This document shows, one piece after another, positions 1-9,824 of a DNA stretch of 64,000 nt; the first letter of the stretch is position 1, and each line of letters starts with the position of its first letter. The stretch lies in assembly GCA_934771475.1 (NCBI GenBank), contig CAKVMD010000001.1:137597-201596 (forward strand), given 5' to 3'. Source of the DNA: an uncultured Clostridia bacterium. GTDB taxonomy: Bacteria; Bacillota; Clostridia; Christensenellales; UBA1242. The translations under genes and the position numbers were made by a program. Under the pieces are notes generated by a model. That model was not told the origin of the DNA, did no database searches, and saw only the letters and a program-made list of their open reading frames with translations.

Positions 1-2
1 AT

Positions 3-1436
3 CATTTTTCAATACCTTCGCTTATCACTAGGTGCACCAACGACATAACACAAGTACAACAAGTCTTAACCATGCTTTTAACCATGGGCTTAACCGCTCC
101 ACTCACCGCAGTTTACGCCATTATAAACATTGTCAAAATTTCATCACAATATGGCGTTGGGAAACTTGCGTTAATCAATGTGTTTTCCGTACTTGCAATA
201 TTGATTGTGGTTTTGGTTATTATTTGCACAGTTATACCAAAGTTTAAAAAGATACAAAAAGCAACAGATAAACTCAACCTTGTAACGCGTGAAAGTTTGA
301 CTGGCGTCAAAGTTGTTAGAGCAAACGGAAGTGAAGGCAAACAACTTGAAAAGTTTGAAAAAACCAACAAAGAATATTCTAAACTCGACCTTTTTACAAG
401 CATTGTAATGAGCGCGGTTGACCCAGCACTTTCGCTTATCATGCAAGGCACATCACTCGCCATTGTTTGGGGAATTGGTCTGTTAATGGGTGAAAATCCA
501 AGTTCAATTACCGTTATGAACACTTTCACACAACTTTCCATTTACATTATCATGGGCTTTACTTCCCTATCAATTATTTTTACAATGATACCTCGTGGTA
601 GCGTTTCAGGAAGACGAATTCGCGAAATTTTGAAAACTCCACTTGCTCTAGCCGATGGTTCCGTTTCCGAAAGTTCAAGCGCAGGCGCAAGAGGCAGTAT
701 TCGTTTTGAAGATGTTTCTTTCCGCTATCCAAATTCAAATGCTGATGTTTTGGAACATATTTCCTTTGAAGCCAAGCCGGGTGAAACGGTTGCGTTTATA
801 GGCTCAACAGGAAGCGGGAAAAGCACACTTATCAACCTTGTTCCAAGATTTTATGACTGCACCGAAGGAAAAATCTTTGTAAATGGTCTTGAAGTAAAAG
901 AATTTTCTCAAAAGGCGCTCCATGACATAATTGGTTATGTTCCACAAAAAGGGCTTCTGTTTAGTGGCACTGTCGAAGATAATGTTCGTTACGGGAAGGA
1001 AGACGCCTCACAAGATGAGATTGAAAAGGCTATCGAAATTTCTGGCTCAAAATTTGTATACAATTTCCCAGAAGGACTTAAACATCAAATTTCCCAAGGC
1101 GGTAAAAATGTTTCTGGCGGACAGAGACAGCGTCTTTCAATCGCGCGCGCAATAATCAAGCGCCCTGACATTCTTATTTTTGATGACAGTTTTTCTGCCC
1201 TTGACTACAAAACTGATAAAGTGGTAAGAAAACGCATCAATAAAGAATACAAAAACACCACAAAACTTATAGTCGCACAGCGCATTGGAACGATTATGAA
1301 TGCCGATAAAATCATCGTTTTAGATGAAGGGAAAATTGTCGGCATAGGAACGCACCAAGAACTGCTTAAAAAATGCAAGGTTTATAAACAAATTGCATTA
1401 TCACAACTTTCAGAGGAGGAATTGAAAAATGAGTAA
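3..1436 (+). CDS. ABC exporter subunit, degenerate-site half (5' end outside window)
   Basis: Half-transporter of a heterodimeric ABC exporter: a membrane domain followed by a nucleotide-binding domain. The reading frame is open from base 3, where it already shows the SLITRCTNDI motif of the exporter membrane domain, so the N-terminus lies outside the window. The NBD has Walker A GSTGSGKST (about nt 800-830) and an intact VSGGQ signature (about nt 1110). The Walker B aspartate is followed by Asp rather than Glu (IFDDSFSALD), and the H-loop reads AQRIGTI with Gln in place of His. Loss of those two catalytic residues is typical of the non-catalytic site of heterodimers such as BmrCD or TM287/288. 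The gene overlaps the next one by 8 bp, fitting translational coupling with its partner. Substrate (drug, peptide or lipid) cannot be told from sequence. Confidence 0.93.
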   Translation, partial: HFSIPSLITRCTNDITQVQQVLTMLLTMGLTAPLTAVYAIINIVKISSQYGVGKLALINVFSVLAILIVVLVIICTVIPKFKKIQKATDKLNLVTRESLTGVKVVRANGSEGKQLEKFEKTNKEYSKLDLFTSIVMSAVDPALSLIMQGTSLAIVWGIGLLMGENPSSITVMNTFTQLSIYIIMGFTSLSIIFTMIPRGSVSGRRIREILKTPLALADGSVSESSSAGARGSIRFEDVSFRYPNSNADVLEHISFEAKPGETVAFIGSTGSGKSTLINLVPRFYDCTEGKIFVNGLEVKEFSQKALHDIIGYVPQKGLLFSGTVEDNVRYGKEDASQDEIEKAIEISGSKFVYNFPEGLKHQISQGGKNVSGGQRQRLSIARAIIKRPDILIFDDSFSALDYKTDKVVRKRINKEYKNTTKLIVAQRIGTIMNADKIIVLDEGKIVGIGTHQELLKKCKVYKQIALSQLSEEELKNE

Positions 1437-3222
1437 GAAAAAACAAACTACCTCTTCCCCTTCTAAAAAGACCAATAATAAGCGCTCGTTTAAAGAAATT
1501 TGGAAGAAAATTTCACAACATAAAGGGCTTTTTGTAACCGGTATTATATCAGCAGTTGTGTCTGTTGTTTGTGGGACGCTTCTTGGAAATCTTTTCTTGC
1601 GCGAGTTTATGGCAACACTTATTGAAGGGCACTTTGACACTTCAACAGTAACAAAATATGGCTTAATAGTTTTGGCGTTATTTCTCGTAGGTGCTGTAAC
1701 TGCGTACCTCGAAAATTTTTGTATGTCAAAAATATCCGTAATAGTATCAAAGGAATTAAGAAGCGAAATTGCAAACAAAATAAACAAACTTCCTTTAAGT
1801 TATATTGACAGAAATAGTTACGGAGACCTTCTCTCCCGTATGACGAACGATGTCGACACTGTTGGCACAACTCTTGAAAGAACACTTTCTAACATCGTTT
1901 CCGCCTCTGTAACAATTTTGGGCATTCCAATCATTATGTTTATAATAAGTTGGCAACTCACCCTAGTATCTCTTTTGCAAATTCCACTCGCACTGCTTGT
2001 GGCATTCATTATTGTTAAATACAATCAAAAATACTTTGTAAAACAACAAGTCGACCTTGGAAAAATCAATGGTTATATCGAAGAAAACTTCTCTGGGCAC
2101 AATGTTGTTAAGGCATTCAATGGTGAAGCAAAGGCACAAGAAGAGTTTAACAAAATAAACACTGACCTAAAAGTTTCTTCAAGAAAAGCGCAGTTTTATT
2201 CTGGGCTTATGCACCCTATTATCAACTTGGTAAGCAATATTGTTTATGTGCTCATTTGTTTGGTGGGCGCTTACATCGCGATAAAACATAATGACGCAAC
2301 ATTTCTTGCAACAATCACTGTGTTCATGATTTACTCAAAATTATTCAACCAACCTATTTCAACACTTGGCTCTATTTCAAGCACTTTGCAGTCTACTTTT
2401 GCCGCCGCTGATAGAGTTTTTGAATTTTTGTTTGAAAAAGAAGAACCAGATGAGAGCGATAAAACAATAACCCTTGAAAATGTCAAGGGCAAGGTAGAAT
2501 TTAAAAATGTAAATTTTGGATACGCCCCTGATAAAGAAATCATCCATGACTTCAACTTTACAGCAAAGCCGGGGCAAAAGATAGCCATTGTTGGGCAAAC
2601 CGGTGCAGGCAAGACCACTATGGTAAATCTTTTAATGAGATTTTATGAAGTAAACAGCGGGCAAATATTGATAGATGATGTTCCAACCACCGAAATGAGT
2701 CGAACTTATGTGCGCTCGCTATTTGGCATGGTCTTGCAAGAGACATGGCTTTTTGAGGGCACTATAATGGATAACCTCAAATTTGGCAGACCAGAAGCAA
2801 CTGACGAAGAAGTCGTAGAGGCTTGCAAACTAGCCAATGTAGACCACTTCATTCGCACCCAAGCAAATGGATACAATATGTTTTTAACCGAGGACACAAG
2901 TATATCTGCCGGACAAAAGCAACTTTTGACTATCGCGCGCGCAATGATTCAAAATGCACCAATGTTAATTTTAGATGAAGCAACAAGTTCGGTTGATACA
3001 AGAACAGAAATTTTAATTCAAACCGCTATGGATAGGCTTACAAAGCACAAAACAAGTTTCGTCATTGCTCATAGACTCTCTACCATCAAAAATGCTGACC
3101 AAATCATTGTTATGAAAGACGGAAATATTGTCGAAGTAGGAAAACATAAAGAACTTTTGGCAAGAAATGGAGTTTACACTGACCTTTATCAAAGCCAATT
3201 CGAAACAAAAGAAGAAGAATAA
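1429..3222 (+). CDS. ABC exporter subunit, catalytic half
   Basis: Second half-transporter of 597 residues, full length for the family. A basic cytoplasmic N-terminus is followed by six predicted helices carrying the YGDLLSRMTNDVDTV coupling region, then the NBD: Walker A GQTGAGKTT near residue 390, Walker B LILDEATSS near 513 with the catalytic Glu, and H-loop AHRLSTI. The signature motif is altered to ISAGQ. Together with the upstream subunit this gives one consensus ATP site (this Walker A/B plus the partner's SGGQ) and one degenerate site, the arrangement known for heterodimeric exporters. The ATG at 1429 overlaps the upstream stop and has GGAGG 5' of it. A MacB-like gene follows after 9 bp, so the three are probably co-transcribed. 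Confidence 0.95.
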   Translation: MSKKKQTTSSPSKKTNNKRSFKEIWKKISQHKGLFVTGIISAVVSVVCGTLLGNLFLREFMATLIEGHFDTSTVTKYGLIVLALFLVGAVTAYLENFCMSKISVIVSKELRSEIANKINKLPLSYIDRNSYGDLLSRMTNDVDTVGTTLERTLSNIVSASVTILGIPIIMFIISWQLTLVSLLQIPLALLVAFIIVKYNQKYFVKQQVDLGKINGYIEENFSGHNVVKAFNGEAKAQEEFNKINTDLKVSSRKAQFYSGLMHPIINLVSNIVYVLICLVGAYIAIKHNDATFLATITVFMIYSKLFNQPISTLGSISSTLQSTFAAADRVFEFLFEKEEPDESDKTITLENVKGKVEFKNVNFGYAPDKEIIHDFNFTAKPGQKIAIVGQTGAGKTTMVNLLMRFYEVNSGQILIDDVPTTEMSRTYVRSLFGMVLQETWLFEGTIMDNLKFGRPEATDEEVVEACKLANVDHFIRTQANGYNMFLTEDTSISAGQKQLLTIARAMIQNAPMLILDEATSSVDTRTEILIQTAMDRLTKHKTSFVIAHRLSTIKNADQIIVMKDGNIVEVGKHKELLARNGVYTDLYQSQFETKEEE

Positions 3223-3231
3223 GGAGGACAA

Positions 3232-5343
3232 ATGAAAGTTTTAGAGTTAAAACACGTTTATAAAGACTATAAACTCGCAAACAAAGAAAAGTTCCGCGCA
3301 CTAGACGAAATCAACATTTCGTTTGATAAAGGCGAACTTGTTTCTATCGTTGGAGAAAGCGGAAGCGGGAAAAGTACTCTCATGAATATTATCGGCGGGC
3401 TAGATAGTGATTATGAGGGCGAAATTTACATTAATGGAAAAGACCTCAAAGGTTTTAAAGAAAAACAACTTGATGATTATAGAAAGAAAAACATTGGTTT
3501 TGTTTTTCAATCTTTCAACCTCATCCCTCACCTATCGGTTTTAGATAATGTAACCATTCCCCTAACCTTAACAAATGAAAAAGATGAAGTAAAAAACAAA
3601 AAAGCTATGGCTCTTCTTGAAAAACTAGGATTAAAAGACCATGCAAAAAAGCGTCCTAACCAACTTTCTGGCGGGCAAAAACAAAGGGTTGCAATCGCAA
3701 GAGCGCTTATTAACGACCCCGATATTATATTGGCGGACGAACCTACTGGCGCACTTGATAGTTCAACAACCTTACAAATTCTGGATATCTTAAAAGAAAT
3801 CGCGGACGAAGGCAAACTCGTTATAATGGTTACCCACTCCGAAAAAGTGGCAAAGATTTCTTCCCGTGTGGTTGAAATCGCAGATGGAAAGGTCATAAAA
3901 GACAAAATCAATCTTAAATACCAAAAATCAACTACAAACGAAATCATATCTAGTGATTCATCTGCAAAGAATGATTTAAAGCCTAAAAAAGAAGGACATC
4001 TATCTTTCTTCTCGGCGCTCAAACACTCTATTCACAGTATGCTTGCAAGCAAAGCAAAAAACATATTGATGGCAGTCGGCGTCTCAATCTCGCTAATTGC
4101 AATGATATTGATGCTTTCTCTCGGCGCGGGACTCACTGGATATATAGGCGACCTTGCAGAAGACTACTCTAACCCAACCTATGTTACCCTATCCAAGAGC
4201 GGGAAAGACCGAGATGGAAACGAACTTTCAGGTAGTACCGACCCAACTAAGATGTTTGTCCCAAAGACTTTCAGTGAGGACGATATTGATGAAATTATTT
4301 TAGATTTAAATAATCAACTTACCGAGGCTGGAAAATCTTTTCAAATTGTTAAAGATGGTGAAAGCGCAAACCTTTCTTATGGTTTCAGCATGATGAGCAT
4401 GACCGCGGGACAAATCATTTACGACCCAGAAACCGGAAATGATGAGGATGTCTCAAAAAATGCGATTATGTACACTTACACTACTCCTCCATATTATGGC
4501 GAGCACAACTTACTTTCAAGCAAGGGACATTTGCCTGGAACTGGCGAAATCTTGCTTTCAGGCGCGTGCCTAAAAATGTTTGGCGTGCAAGAATACAACG
4601 ATGTAATTGGGAAAGAAGTTACTTTAAACATTAATTTCGCTCTTGGTGAAGACAACTATATAATAAGCAAAAAAGTAACCGTTTCAGGAGTTGTTGATGT
4701 TTCACTTTTTAATGACTATCTTGTTATGTACATTGATTATGGATATTTTAACAGTTGCATTAAAGAAGCACAATCTCTTTCTGGAAAAGAGCAAACTGGC
4801 ATCTCTCCAAGTCTTATTTTCATTCATACAGATAGTGAAAAAACAACCGACTTTTTAAACAATTATGTTAAAACTCACCGCCATGACCTTTCGGGTTCAG
4901 TCGAAGAACAAATGGTTGCAATGTTCCAAGAAATGATGTCAACATTTTCAATCGCTCTTGCTATAATTTCTGGCATAAGTTTGTTTGTGGCTTTAATCAT
5001 GATTTTAGTCGTCCTTTACATGAGCGTTTCAGAACGCACTCGCGAAATAGGAGTTCTTAAAAGCATTGGAGCAAGACGAAAAGATATAAGAAAAATTTTC
5101 TCAACCGAAAGTCTTTTAATTGGATTATTTTCTGGACTTTTTGGATGTGCTCTTGCAGGTATCTTTGGATTGATTTTAAAAATCGTACTGAAAGCCGTGT
5201 TAGGATTTGCCCCTATTGCTATGCTTTGGCAATACTTCCTAATTGCTCTTGGAATAAGCGTTTTCATAAGCGTGCTTGCTGGACTTTATCCATCTTCAAA
5301 GGCATCAAAACTCGACCCAGTAGACGCTTTGAGACACGAATAA
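3232..5343 (+). CDS. MacB-like ABC transporter, ATPase fused to FtsX-type permease
   Basis: 703 residues. The N-terminal ATPase (about 1-225) has Walker A GESGSGKST, signature LSGGQKQR and Walker B ILADEPTGALD, typical of the MacB/LolD branch. A membrane helix near residue 280 is followed by a large extracytoplasmic domain (about 310-550) and three C-terminal helices of the FtsX permease fold, with the conserved SERTREIGVLKSIGA loop. MacB-type proteins are mechanotransmitters that move peptides, drugs or lipoproteins without a classical transport channel. The gene is preceded by AAGGAGG and sits 9 bp after the exporter pair, so the operon may export or resist an amphipathic compound; that role is inference. 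An inverted repeat and a terminator follow. Confidence 0.94.
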   Translation: MKVLELKHVYKDYKLANKEKFRALDEINISFDKGELVSIVGESGSGKSTLMNIIGGLDSDYEGEIYINGKDLKGFKEKQLDDYRKKNIGFVFQSFNLIPHLSVLDNVTIPLTLTNEKDEVKNKKAMALLEKLGLKDHAKKRPNQLSGGQKQRVAIARALINDPDIILADEPTGALDSSTTLQILDILKEIADEGKLVIMVTHSEKVAKISSRVVEIADGKVIKDKINLKYQKSTTNEIISSDSSAKNDLKPKKEGHLSFFSALKHSIHSMLASKAKNILMAVGVSISLIAMILMLSLGAGLTGYIGDLAEDYSNPTYVTLSKSGKDRDGNELSGSTDPTKMFVPKTFSEDDIDEIILDLNNQLTEAGKSFQIVKDGESANLSYGFSMMSMTAGQIIYDPETGNDEDVSKNAIMYTYTTPPYYGEHNLLSSKGHLPGTGEILLSGACLKMFGVQEYNDVIGKEVTLNINFALGEDNYIISKKVTVSGVVDVSLFNDYLVMYIDYGYFNSCIKEAQSLSGKEQTGISPSLIFIHTDSEKTTDFLNNYVKTHRHDLSGSVEEQMVAMFQEMMSTFSIALAIISGISLFVALIMILVVLYMSVSERTREIGVLKSIGARRKDIRKIFSTESLLIGLFSGLFGCALAGIFGLILKIVLKAVLGFAPIAMLWQYFLIALGISVFISVLAGLYPSSKASKLDPVDALRHE

Positions 5344-5368
5344 ACTTGCTTGTTTAAATTGTTAAAGC

Positions 5369-5406
5369 ACTAGTATGTAATTGTTATAAAATAATAACAT
5401 ACTAGT
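5369..5406. repeat. Inverted repeat after the ABC operon
   Basis: Ten-base perfect arms ACTAGTATGT / ACATACTAGT at 5369-5378 and 5397-5406, with further AT pairing inside. No T-run follows on either strand, so it does not look like an intrinsic terminator. It could be a protein-binding palindrome or an mRNA 3'-end stabiliser; no function is claimed. Confidence 0.6.
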
Positions 5407-5465
5407 TCACAAATTATCATAAACAAAAGCAAAATCTTGCTTGAAATTCAATTTTATAAGCATAA

Positions 5466-5496
5466 AAAATCACCAGTCAAAACTGGTGATTTTCTT
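5466..5496. terminator. Bidirectional intrinsic terminator
   Basis: Stem AAATCACCAGT / ACTGGTGATTT with loop CAAA, flanked by A- and T-runs on both sides. It can end the plus-strand ABC operon and the minus-strand membrane-protein gene that converges on it. Confidence 0.85.
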
Positions 5497-5574
5497 TTAT
5501 GTAAAAAGAGAGTAAAATCCCCCTTTTTATTTGAAGCACGCGCAAATGATTTATGAAATATTCCTTTTTGTTTT

Positions 5575-6408
5575 TTAATCGTCATTATTATGCGTTTCTT
5601 CTAACTCGCTAACGTTCTCGCCAGAACTCTCTTGCTCAAACTGCTCAAAAGATTTGCCATTACGGGCTTCATTGTCATCTAATTTTGTGTCATTTATTTC
5701 CTCACTTTGCAACTGCACCTTTTCGGCATTTTTGACATAAACCAATTCCTTTTCTATTTGATTTATCCCAAGATTGCACTTTGTTTTTCTTCCAATCAAA
5801 AAGTGAATAAAAAACAAAAGCGCGCCTGATGTGTTGCAAATCATGTCAGTTATGGTGTCGGTAACTATTGGAGCGCCATACCCCTCTATTGGCACGCCTT
5901 GCATAGTTTGTCCCAAAAGTCTATCTATACTAAATTCCAAAATTTCCCACAATAGTTCAAGCGAAAGTGAAAAGAAAAAACAAAATAGGGCTATTGTGAT
6001 AGGATTTAATTTTTTATAATCTTGGCACAAGGAAATAAGAAAAATTGCAGGCATAGAAAAGACATATCCGAAAAGCACATGAATGATTTTATCATATCCG
6101 TTAAATGTATAATAGACTCTTAAAAGAGAACCAACAAATCCAGCCAAAATGATGTAACTGACATAACATATCGTTACCACGTTCGACAGGCGTCTTCCAA
6201 AAATTAGTTCAATTAACAGCGGCAAAATGAAAAGCACTTCCATAACAATGGATGTCATAAAGGTTCTGCCATAATCCCCTCTTGCCACGCTTACAAACAT
6301 AATTGACATACTAGCAAAAAAGAAACCAAGCATCAAAACAAGATTGATACATCTAAGTATCTTCTCTCGTTTGTCTAATGATGCAAATGGTTTCCAATTT
6401 CTTTTCAT
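5575..6408 (-). CDS. Polytopic membrane protein, YjdF/DUF2238-like
   Basis: 277 residues with about six hydrophobic helices in the first 205 residues and an acidic, hydrophilic C-terminal tail (about 205-277). The segment with YDKIIHVLFGYV, the helix ELLWEILEFSID and the run DTITDMICNTSGALLFF matches the pattern of the YjdF/DUF2238 inner-membrane family, where acidic residues lie at helix ends. No biochemical role is established for that family. The ATG has GAGGAAAT just upstream. It lies 15 bp downstream of valS on the same strand with no evident terminator between them, so read-through from valS is possible. The charged tail looks lineage-specific. Confidence 0.7.
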   Translation of the reverse strand: MKRNWKPFASLDKREKILRCINLVLMLGFFFASMSIMFVSVARGDYGRTFMTSIVMEVLFILPLLIELIFGRRLSNVVTICYVSYIILAGFVGSLLRVYYTFNGYDKIIHVLFGYVFSMPAIFLISLCQDYKKLNPITIALFCFFFSLSLELLWEILEFSIDRLLGQTMQGVPIEGYGAPIVTDTITDMICNTSGALLFFIHFLIGRKTKCNLGINQIEKELVYVKNAEKVQLQSEEINDTKLDDNEARNGKSFEQFEQESSGENVSELEETHNNDD

Positions 6409-6423
6409 ATTTCCTCAAACTTT

Positions 6424-9021
6424 TTACATTAATTTTAATTCATTTTCAACGCGGACAAGGCTTGCTCTATTTGCTTCCAGTTTTGCTTTTTCTTTTTCTA
6501 CCATTTCAGCAGGAGCCTTCGCAACAAAACCTGTATTTGAAAGCATTTTTTCGCTTCTTTGAATTTCAAACTTTAAACTTTCAATTTCTTTTGTAAGTCT
6601 TAACTTCTCTTTTTCCGCATCAACAAGTTGCCCCATAGGTAAAAATGCTTTTACATTTGCGCAAATAATTTTCGCACACTTCTCATCGGGCTCTTTATCA
6701 ACGATTTTACACTCATTGCCGAATGCAAGTTTTGAAATTTCTTCGAGATTTTCTTCGATTAATTTATCCTCTTTTTCTAAGCATAGATAAATCGTTGTGC
6801 GCTTATTGTCTGGAACGTTAAATCCAGCCCTTGCATTTCTTATCGACCTAATGAGTTCGATAACCCTTTCAAAGTCGTTTGATAATCCCTTTACTTTTAT
6901 TTTTGTAGGGAAAGGTCTTGTCATAATTGTATCTTGTGCATTTGGCATATTTTTATAAATGTATTCGGTAACAAAAGGAATGAATGGATGGAACAATCTC
7001 AAAAGATTATCAAAAACGAAATTTAAAACATTTTGAGTTGTATTTTTTCTTTCTTCGTCCTTACCATAAAGGTCGACTTTGCTTAACTCTACATACCAAT
7101 CACAGAATTTCGCAACAGTAAATTCTATAAGGTTGCTTGTAGCAACACCAAGAGCATATCTATCAATATTTTTAGTAACTGACTTAATAAGGTTGTCAAG
7201 TTCGCTCAAAATCCACTTGTCTTTTGCTTTAAGTTTTAATTTGGCAATATCAACTTCCCTCATACCCTCCAAATTTTGGATTACAAACTTACTAGCATTA
7301 TAAAGTTTATTAATGAAAATCTTGGCCTCTTTGGCTTTTTCTTCGCCATATTTAATATCAGTCCCCATGCTCATACCATTGATAAGGCTGAGTCTTAGAG
7401 CGTCAGCGCCATATTTTTCAATCATATCGATTGGGTCAATTCCGTTTCCAAGGTGTTTTGACATTTTAACGCCATGAATATCACGAACGAGACCATGAAT
7501 AACAACATCTTTAAAAGGAACTTCACCCATAAATTTAAGCCCAGAGAACACCATTTTCGAAACCCAGAAAGTGATGATGTCATACCCAGTTACAAGAGCA
7601 GAAGTTGGATAATAATATTTCAAATCTTCGGTTTGGCGTGGATATCCAAGGGTTGAGAATGGCCAAAGTGCAGATGAGAACCATGTGTCAAGCACATCGT
7701 TATCTTGCTCCAAATGTGCATCCCCACAAGTTGGGCAGGCTTTTGGGTCTTCTTCCGCACAGAAAGTATGCCCGTTTGCGCACGTGAACACTGGAATTCT
7801 ATGACCTAGCCATATCTGTCTTGAAATACACCAATCTTGAATATTTTCAAGCCAATTAAGGTAAGTCTTTTCATATCTTTTTGGATGGAATTTGAGGTCC
7901 CCATTTTTAACTGCTTCAATAGCAGGCTTTGCAAGTTCTTTCATCCTTACAAACCATTGAGTTGAAATTTTTGGCTCTGTGAAAGTCCCGCATCTTTCGC
8001 AAGTGCCCACTTGGTTTTTATATTTTTCCTTTTTTACAAGGTAACCGCCCTCTTTAAGTGCTTTTTCTATCGCTCCTCTTGCTTCAATTCTATCCATGCC
8101 AGCAAATTGTCCTGCAACAGCGGTCAACTTTCCGTCATCGTCAATACAATTTACGACTTCAAGGTTATGACGAAGCCCGACTTCATAATCGTTAGGGTCA
8201 TGAGCAGGAGTGATTTTAACAGCACCCGTACCAAATCCGATTTCGCAATATTCATCACCAATAAGTTTTATCTTTTTGTTTACAAGAGGCAATATAAGAT
8301 CTTTTCCAATTTGTCCTTCAAATCTAGGGTCATGAGGGTTAACAGCCACTGCTGTATCACCAAAAAGTGTTTCAGGTCTAGTTGTCGCAACTGTAACCTC
8401 TCCACTACCATCTGCAAAAGGATAACGAATATACCACAAAAAAGTGTTTTGGTCTATATGTACATTTTCATTATCAGAAATTGTTGTCTTACAACTTGGG
8501 CAATAGTTTACAACTCTTTTGCCTTTATAAATAAGACCTTGGTTATAATATTCACAAAATACATGTCTTACCGCGTGGTTAAGATTGTCATCCATTGTAA
8601 AGGCAAGTCTTGACCAATCACAAGAAATACCAAGTTTTTTAAGTTGGTCGCAAATAACATGAGTATAATTATTATACCAATCCCAGCCTCTGCGCAAAAA
8701 TTCTTCTCTTCCAATACCCTCTTTTGTGAGTCCGTTGCGTTTTATGTCTTTAACCAACACTTGCTCAGTTGCAATGGCGGCATGGTCAGTCCCAGGAACC
8801 CAAAGAGTATTAAACCCCTGCATTCGTCTTGTTCTAACCAAAATGTCTTGAATAGTGTTGTCAAGCGCGTGTCCGATGTGAGCTTTACCTGTAACATTTA
8901 AAGGAGGCATCACGACAGAAAAATGCTCTCTTTCGTCTGGCTGAGTCGTAAAATAATTTTTATCGCACCATTCTTTATAAATTTCCGCTTCAAACAATTC
9001 TGGTGTGTATGATTTATCCAT
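6424..9021 (-). CDS. valS: Valyl-tRNA synthetase
   Basis: Charges tRNA-Val with valine in the cytoplasm. 865 residues from the ATG at 9021, chosen because GGAGG sits directly 5' of it and the protein then begins MDKSYTPELFEAEIYKEW, the family's usual N-terminus; an in-frame extension upstream is unlikely. The class I signature is HIGHALDNT near residue 47 and the second signature near 520 reads KMSKHLGN, with His in place of the usual second Ser. A CP1 editing domain (TTRPETLFGDTAVA) and two zinc-knuckle-like Cys clusters (CERCG, and CANGH...CPTCG) are present. The anticodon-binding domain and the C-terminal ValRS coiled coil (about 795-865) complete the protein. A TTGCAT/TATACT promoter lies immediately upstream and no T-box leader is seen. 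Confidence 0.97.
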   Translation of the reverse strand: MDKSYTPELFEAEIYKEWCDKNYFTTQPDEREHFSVVMPPLNVTGKAHIGHALDNTIQDILVRTRRMQGFNTLWVPGTDHAAIATEQVLVKDIKRNGLTKEGIGREEFLRRGWDWYNNYTHVICDQLKKLGISCDWSRLAFTMDDNLNHAVRHVFCEYYNQGLIYKGKRVVNYCPSCKTTISDNENVHIDQNTFLWYIRYPFADGSGEVTVATTRPETLFGDTAVAVNPHDPRFEGQIGKDLILPLVNKKIKLIGDEYCEIGFGTGAVKITPAHDPNDYEVGLRHNLEVVNCIDDDGKLTAVAGQFAGMDRIEARGAIEKALKEGGYLVKKEKYKNQVGTCERCGTFTEPKISTQWFVRMKELAKPAIEAVKNGDLKFHPKRYEKTYLNWLENIQDWCISRQIWLGHRIPVFTCANGHTFCAEEDPKACPTCGDAHLEQDNDVLDTWFSSALWPFSTLGYPRQTEDLKYYYPTSALVTGYDIITFWVSKMVFSGLKFMGEVPFKDVVIHGLVRDIHGVKMSKHLGNGIDPIDMIEKYGADALRLSLINGMSMGTDIKYGEEKAKEAKIFINKLYNASKFVIQNLEGMREVDIAKLKLKAKDKWILSELDNLIKSVTKNIDRYALGVATSNLIEFTVAKFCDWYVELSKVDLYGKDEERKNTTQNVLNFVFDNLLRLFHPFIPFVTEYIYKNMPNAQDTIMTRPFPTKIKVKGLSNDFERVIELIRSIRNARAGFNVPDNKRTTIYLCLEKEDKLIEENLEEISKLAFGNECKIVDKEPDEKCAKIICANVKAFLPMGQLVDAEKEKLRLTKEIESLKFEIQRSEKMLSNTGFVAKAPAEMVEKEKAKLEANRASLVRVENELKLM

Positions 9022-9046
9022 TTTTCCTCCTAAATAAATTAATTTA

Positions 9047-9075
9047 AGTATATATAATAATCGCGAAAAATGCAA
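9047..9075 (-). promoter_or_regulatory. Promoter of valS
   Basis: Read on the minus strand: -35 TTGCAT (9075-9070), 17-bp spacer, -10 TATACT (9052-9047). The start would fall about 20 bases before the valS ATG, leaving room only for the ribosome-binding site. Confidence 0.55.
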
Positions 9076-9107
9076 GCAAATTCCCCATTAAACTAAAAAT
9101 CGCAACA

Positions 9108-9131
9108 AAAAAGAGTGGGAAAATCCACTCA
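9108..9131 (-). terminator. Terminator of the 9150-9638 gene
   Basis: On the minus strand the hairpin GAGTGG-ATTTTC-CCACTC is followed by TTTTTT, 20 bases after the stop codon. Confidence 0.75.
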
Positions 9132-9149
9132 TTTTAGTTTTGCTTCAAC

Positions 9150-9638
9150 TTACTCAACAGTGTTTTCAGTTTCAACAGGTGCATTTTGTTCTTGTGCCAA
9201 TTTTTTGCCCACTTTGAGATCAATAGCTGTAAGCACGATAAGAGCAATTTCAACGATTGATTGAATAAGCATTCCAATGAAAAGTTCGCCCTGAGAAGCA
9301 AACATTACCATTGGGAAAATCAAAAAGAATGTTGATACACTAACAAGAACAATGTCAGTTACTCTAAAAGCCTTTGCGAGTTTCGCACTCTTCACAACGC
9401 CACAAGCATTAAGAAGTGCAACAATGCCAAATGCAATAACTATGATATTAAACACAAATGCAAGAACAAGTGGAATTGCGAACATCATAACACCAGCTTC
9501 TTCACTTATCAACGCAAATAACACACGCATGAAGTAAAATGTAGAAATTCCAGAGTTAATTGGCAAAAGCCAAAGAAGCAAACCTAGCCCTGCAAGTCCG
9601 AGCACAATGCTACTCAAAATTACTGATTTCTTTTTCAT
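9150..9638 (-). CDS. Four-helix membrane protein of unknown function (paralogue of 9873-10370)
   Basis: 162 residues from the ATG at 9638, which has GGAGGGAG upstream; a start 27 bases earlier lacks such a site. Four hydrophobic helices, a basic N-terminus (MKKKS) and an acidic C-terminal tail rich in Glu and Asn. The loop NACGVVKSAKLAKAFRV between helices 2 and 3 corresponds to GALGVIKNVRVLRAINM in the neighbouring gene, so the two are probably diverged duplicates. No known family was recognised and no catalytic motif is visible. Own terminator just downstream; expressed apart from valS. Confidence 0.7.
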   Translation of the reverse strand: MKKKSVILSSIVLGLAGLGLLLWLLPINSGISTFYFMRVLFALISEEAGVMMFAIPLVLAFVFNIIVIAFGIVALLNACGVVKSAKLAKAFRVTDIVLVSVSTFFLIFPMVMFASQGELFIGMLIQSIVEIALIVLTAIDLKVGKKLAQEQNAPVETENTVE

Positions 9639-9824
9639 CTCTCCCTCCTTTATATAATTATACATTTTACCCTCACCGAAAAGTCAAGCAATTTTACATT
9701 TTTCACCAATTTTTATTATTTTTTGCTATTTTCTTAAAGGATTGCAAATAAAAAACACGATTTTTAATAAGACAAATAGTAAAAACTATGCAATCTTTTC
9801 TTTTATTGCAAAAAAACATGATAT

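Noticed and set aside
8011..8613. 200-residue frame opposite valS
   Set aside because: Antisense to the conserved part of valS with no start signals.
9022..9149. T-box riboswitch upstream of valS
   Set aside because: The promoter lies about 20 bases before the start codon, leaving no leader.
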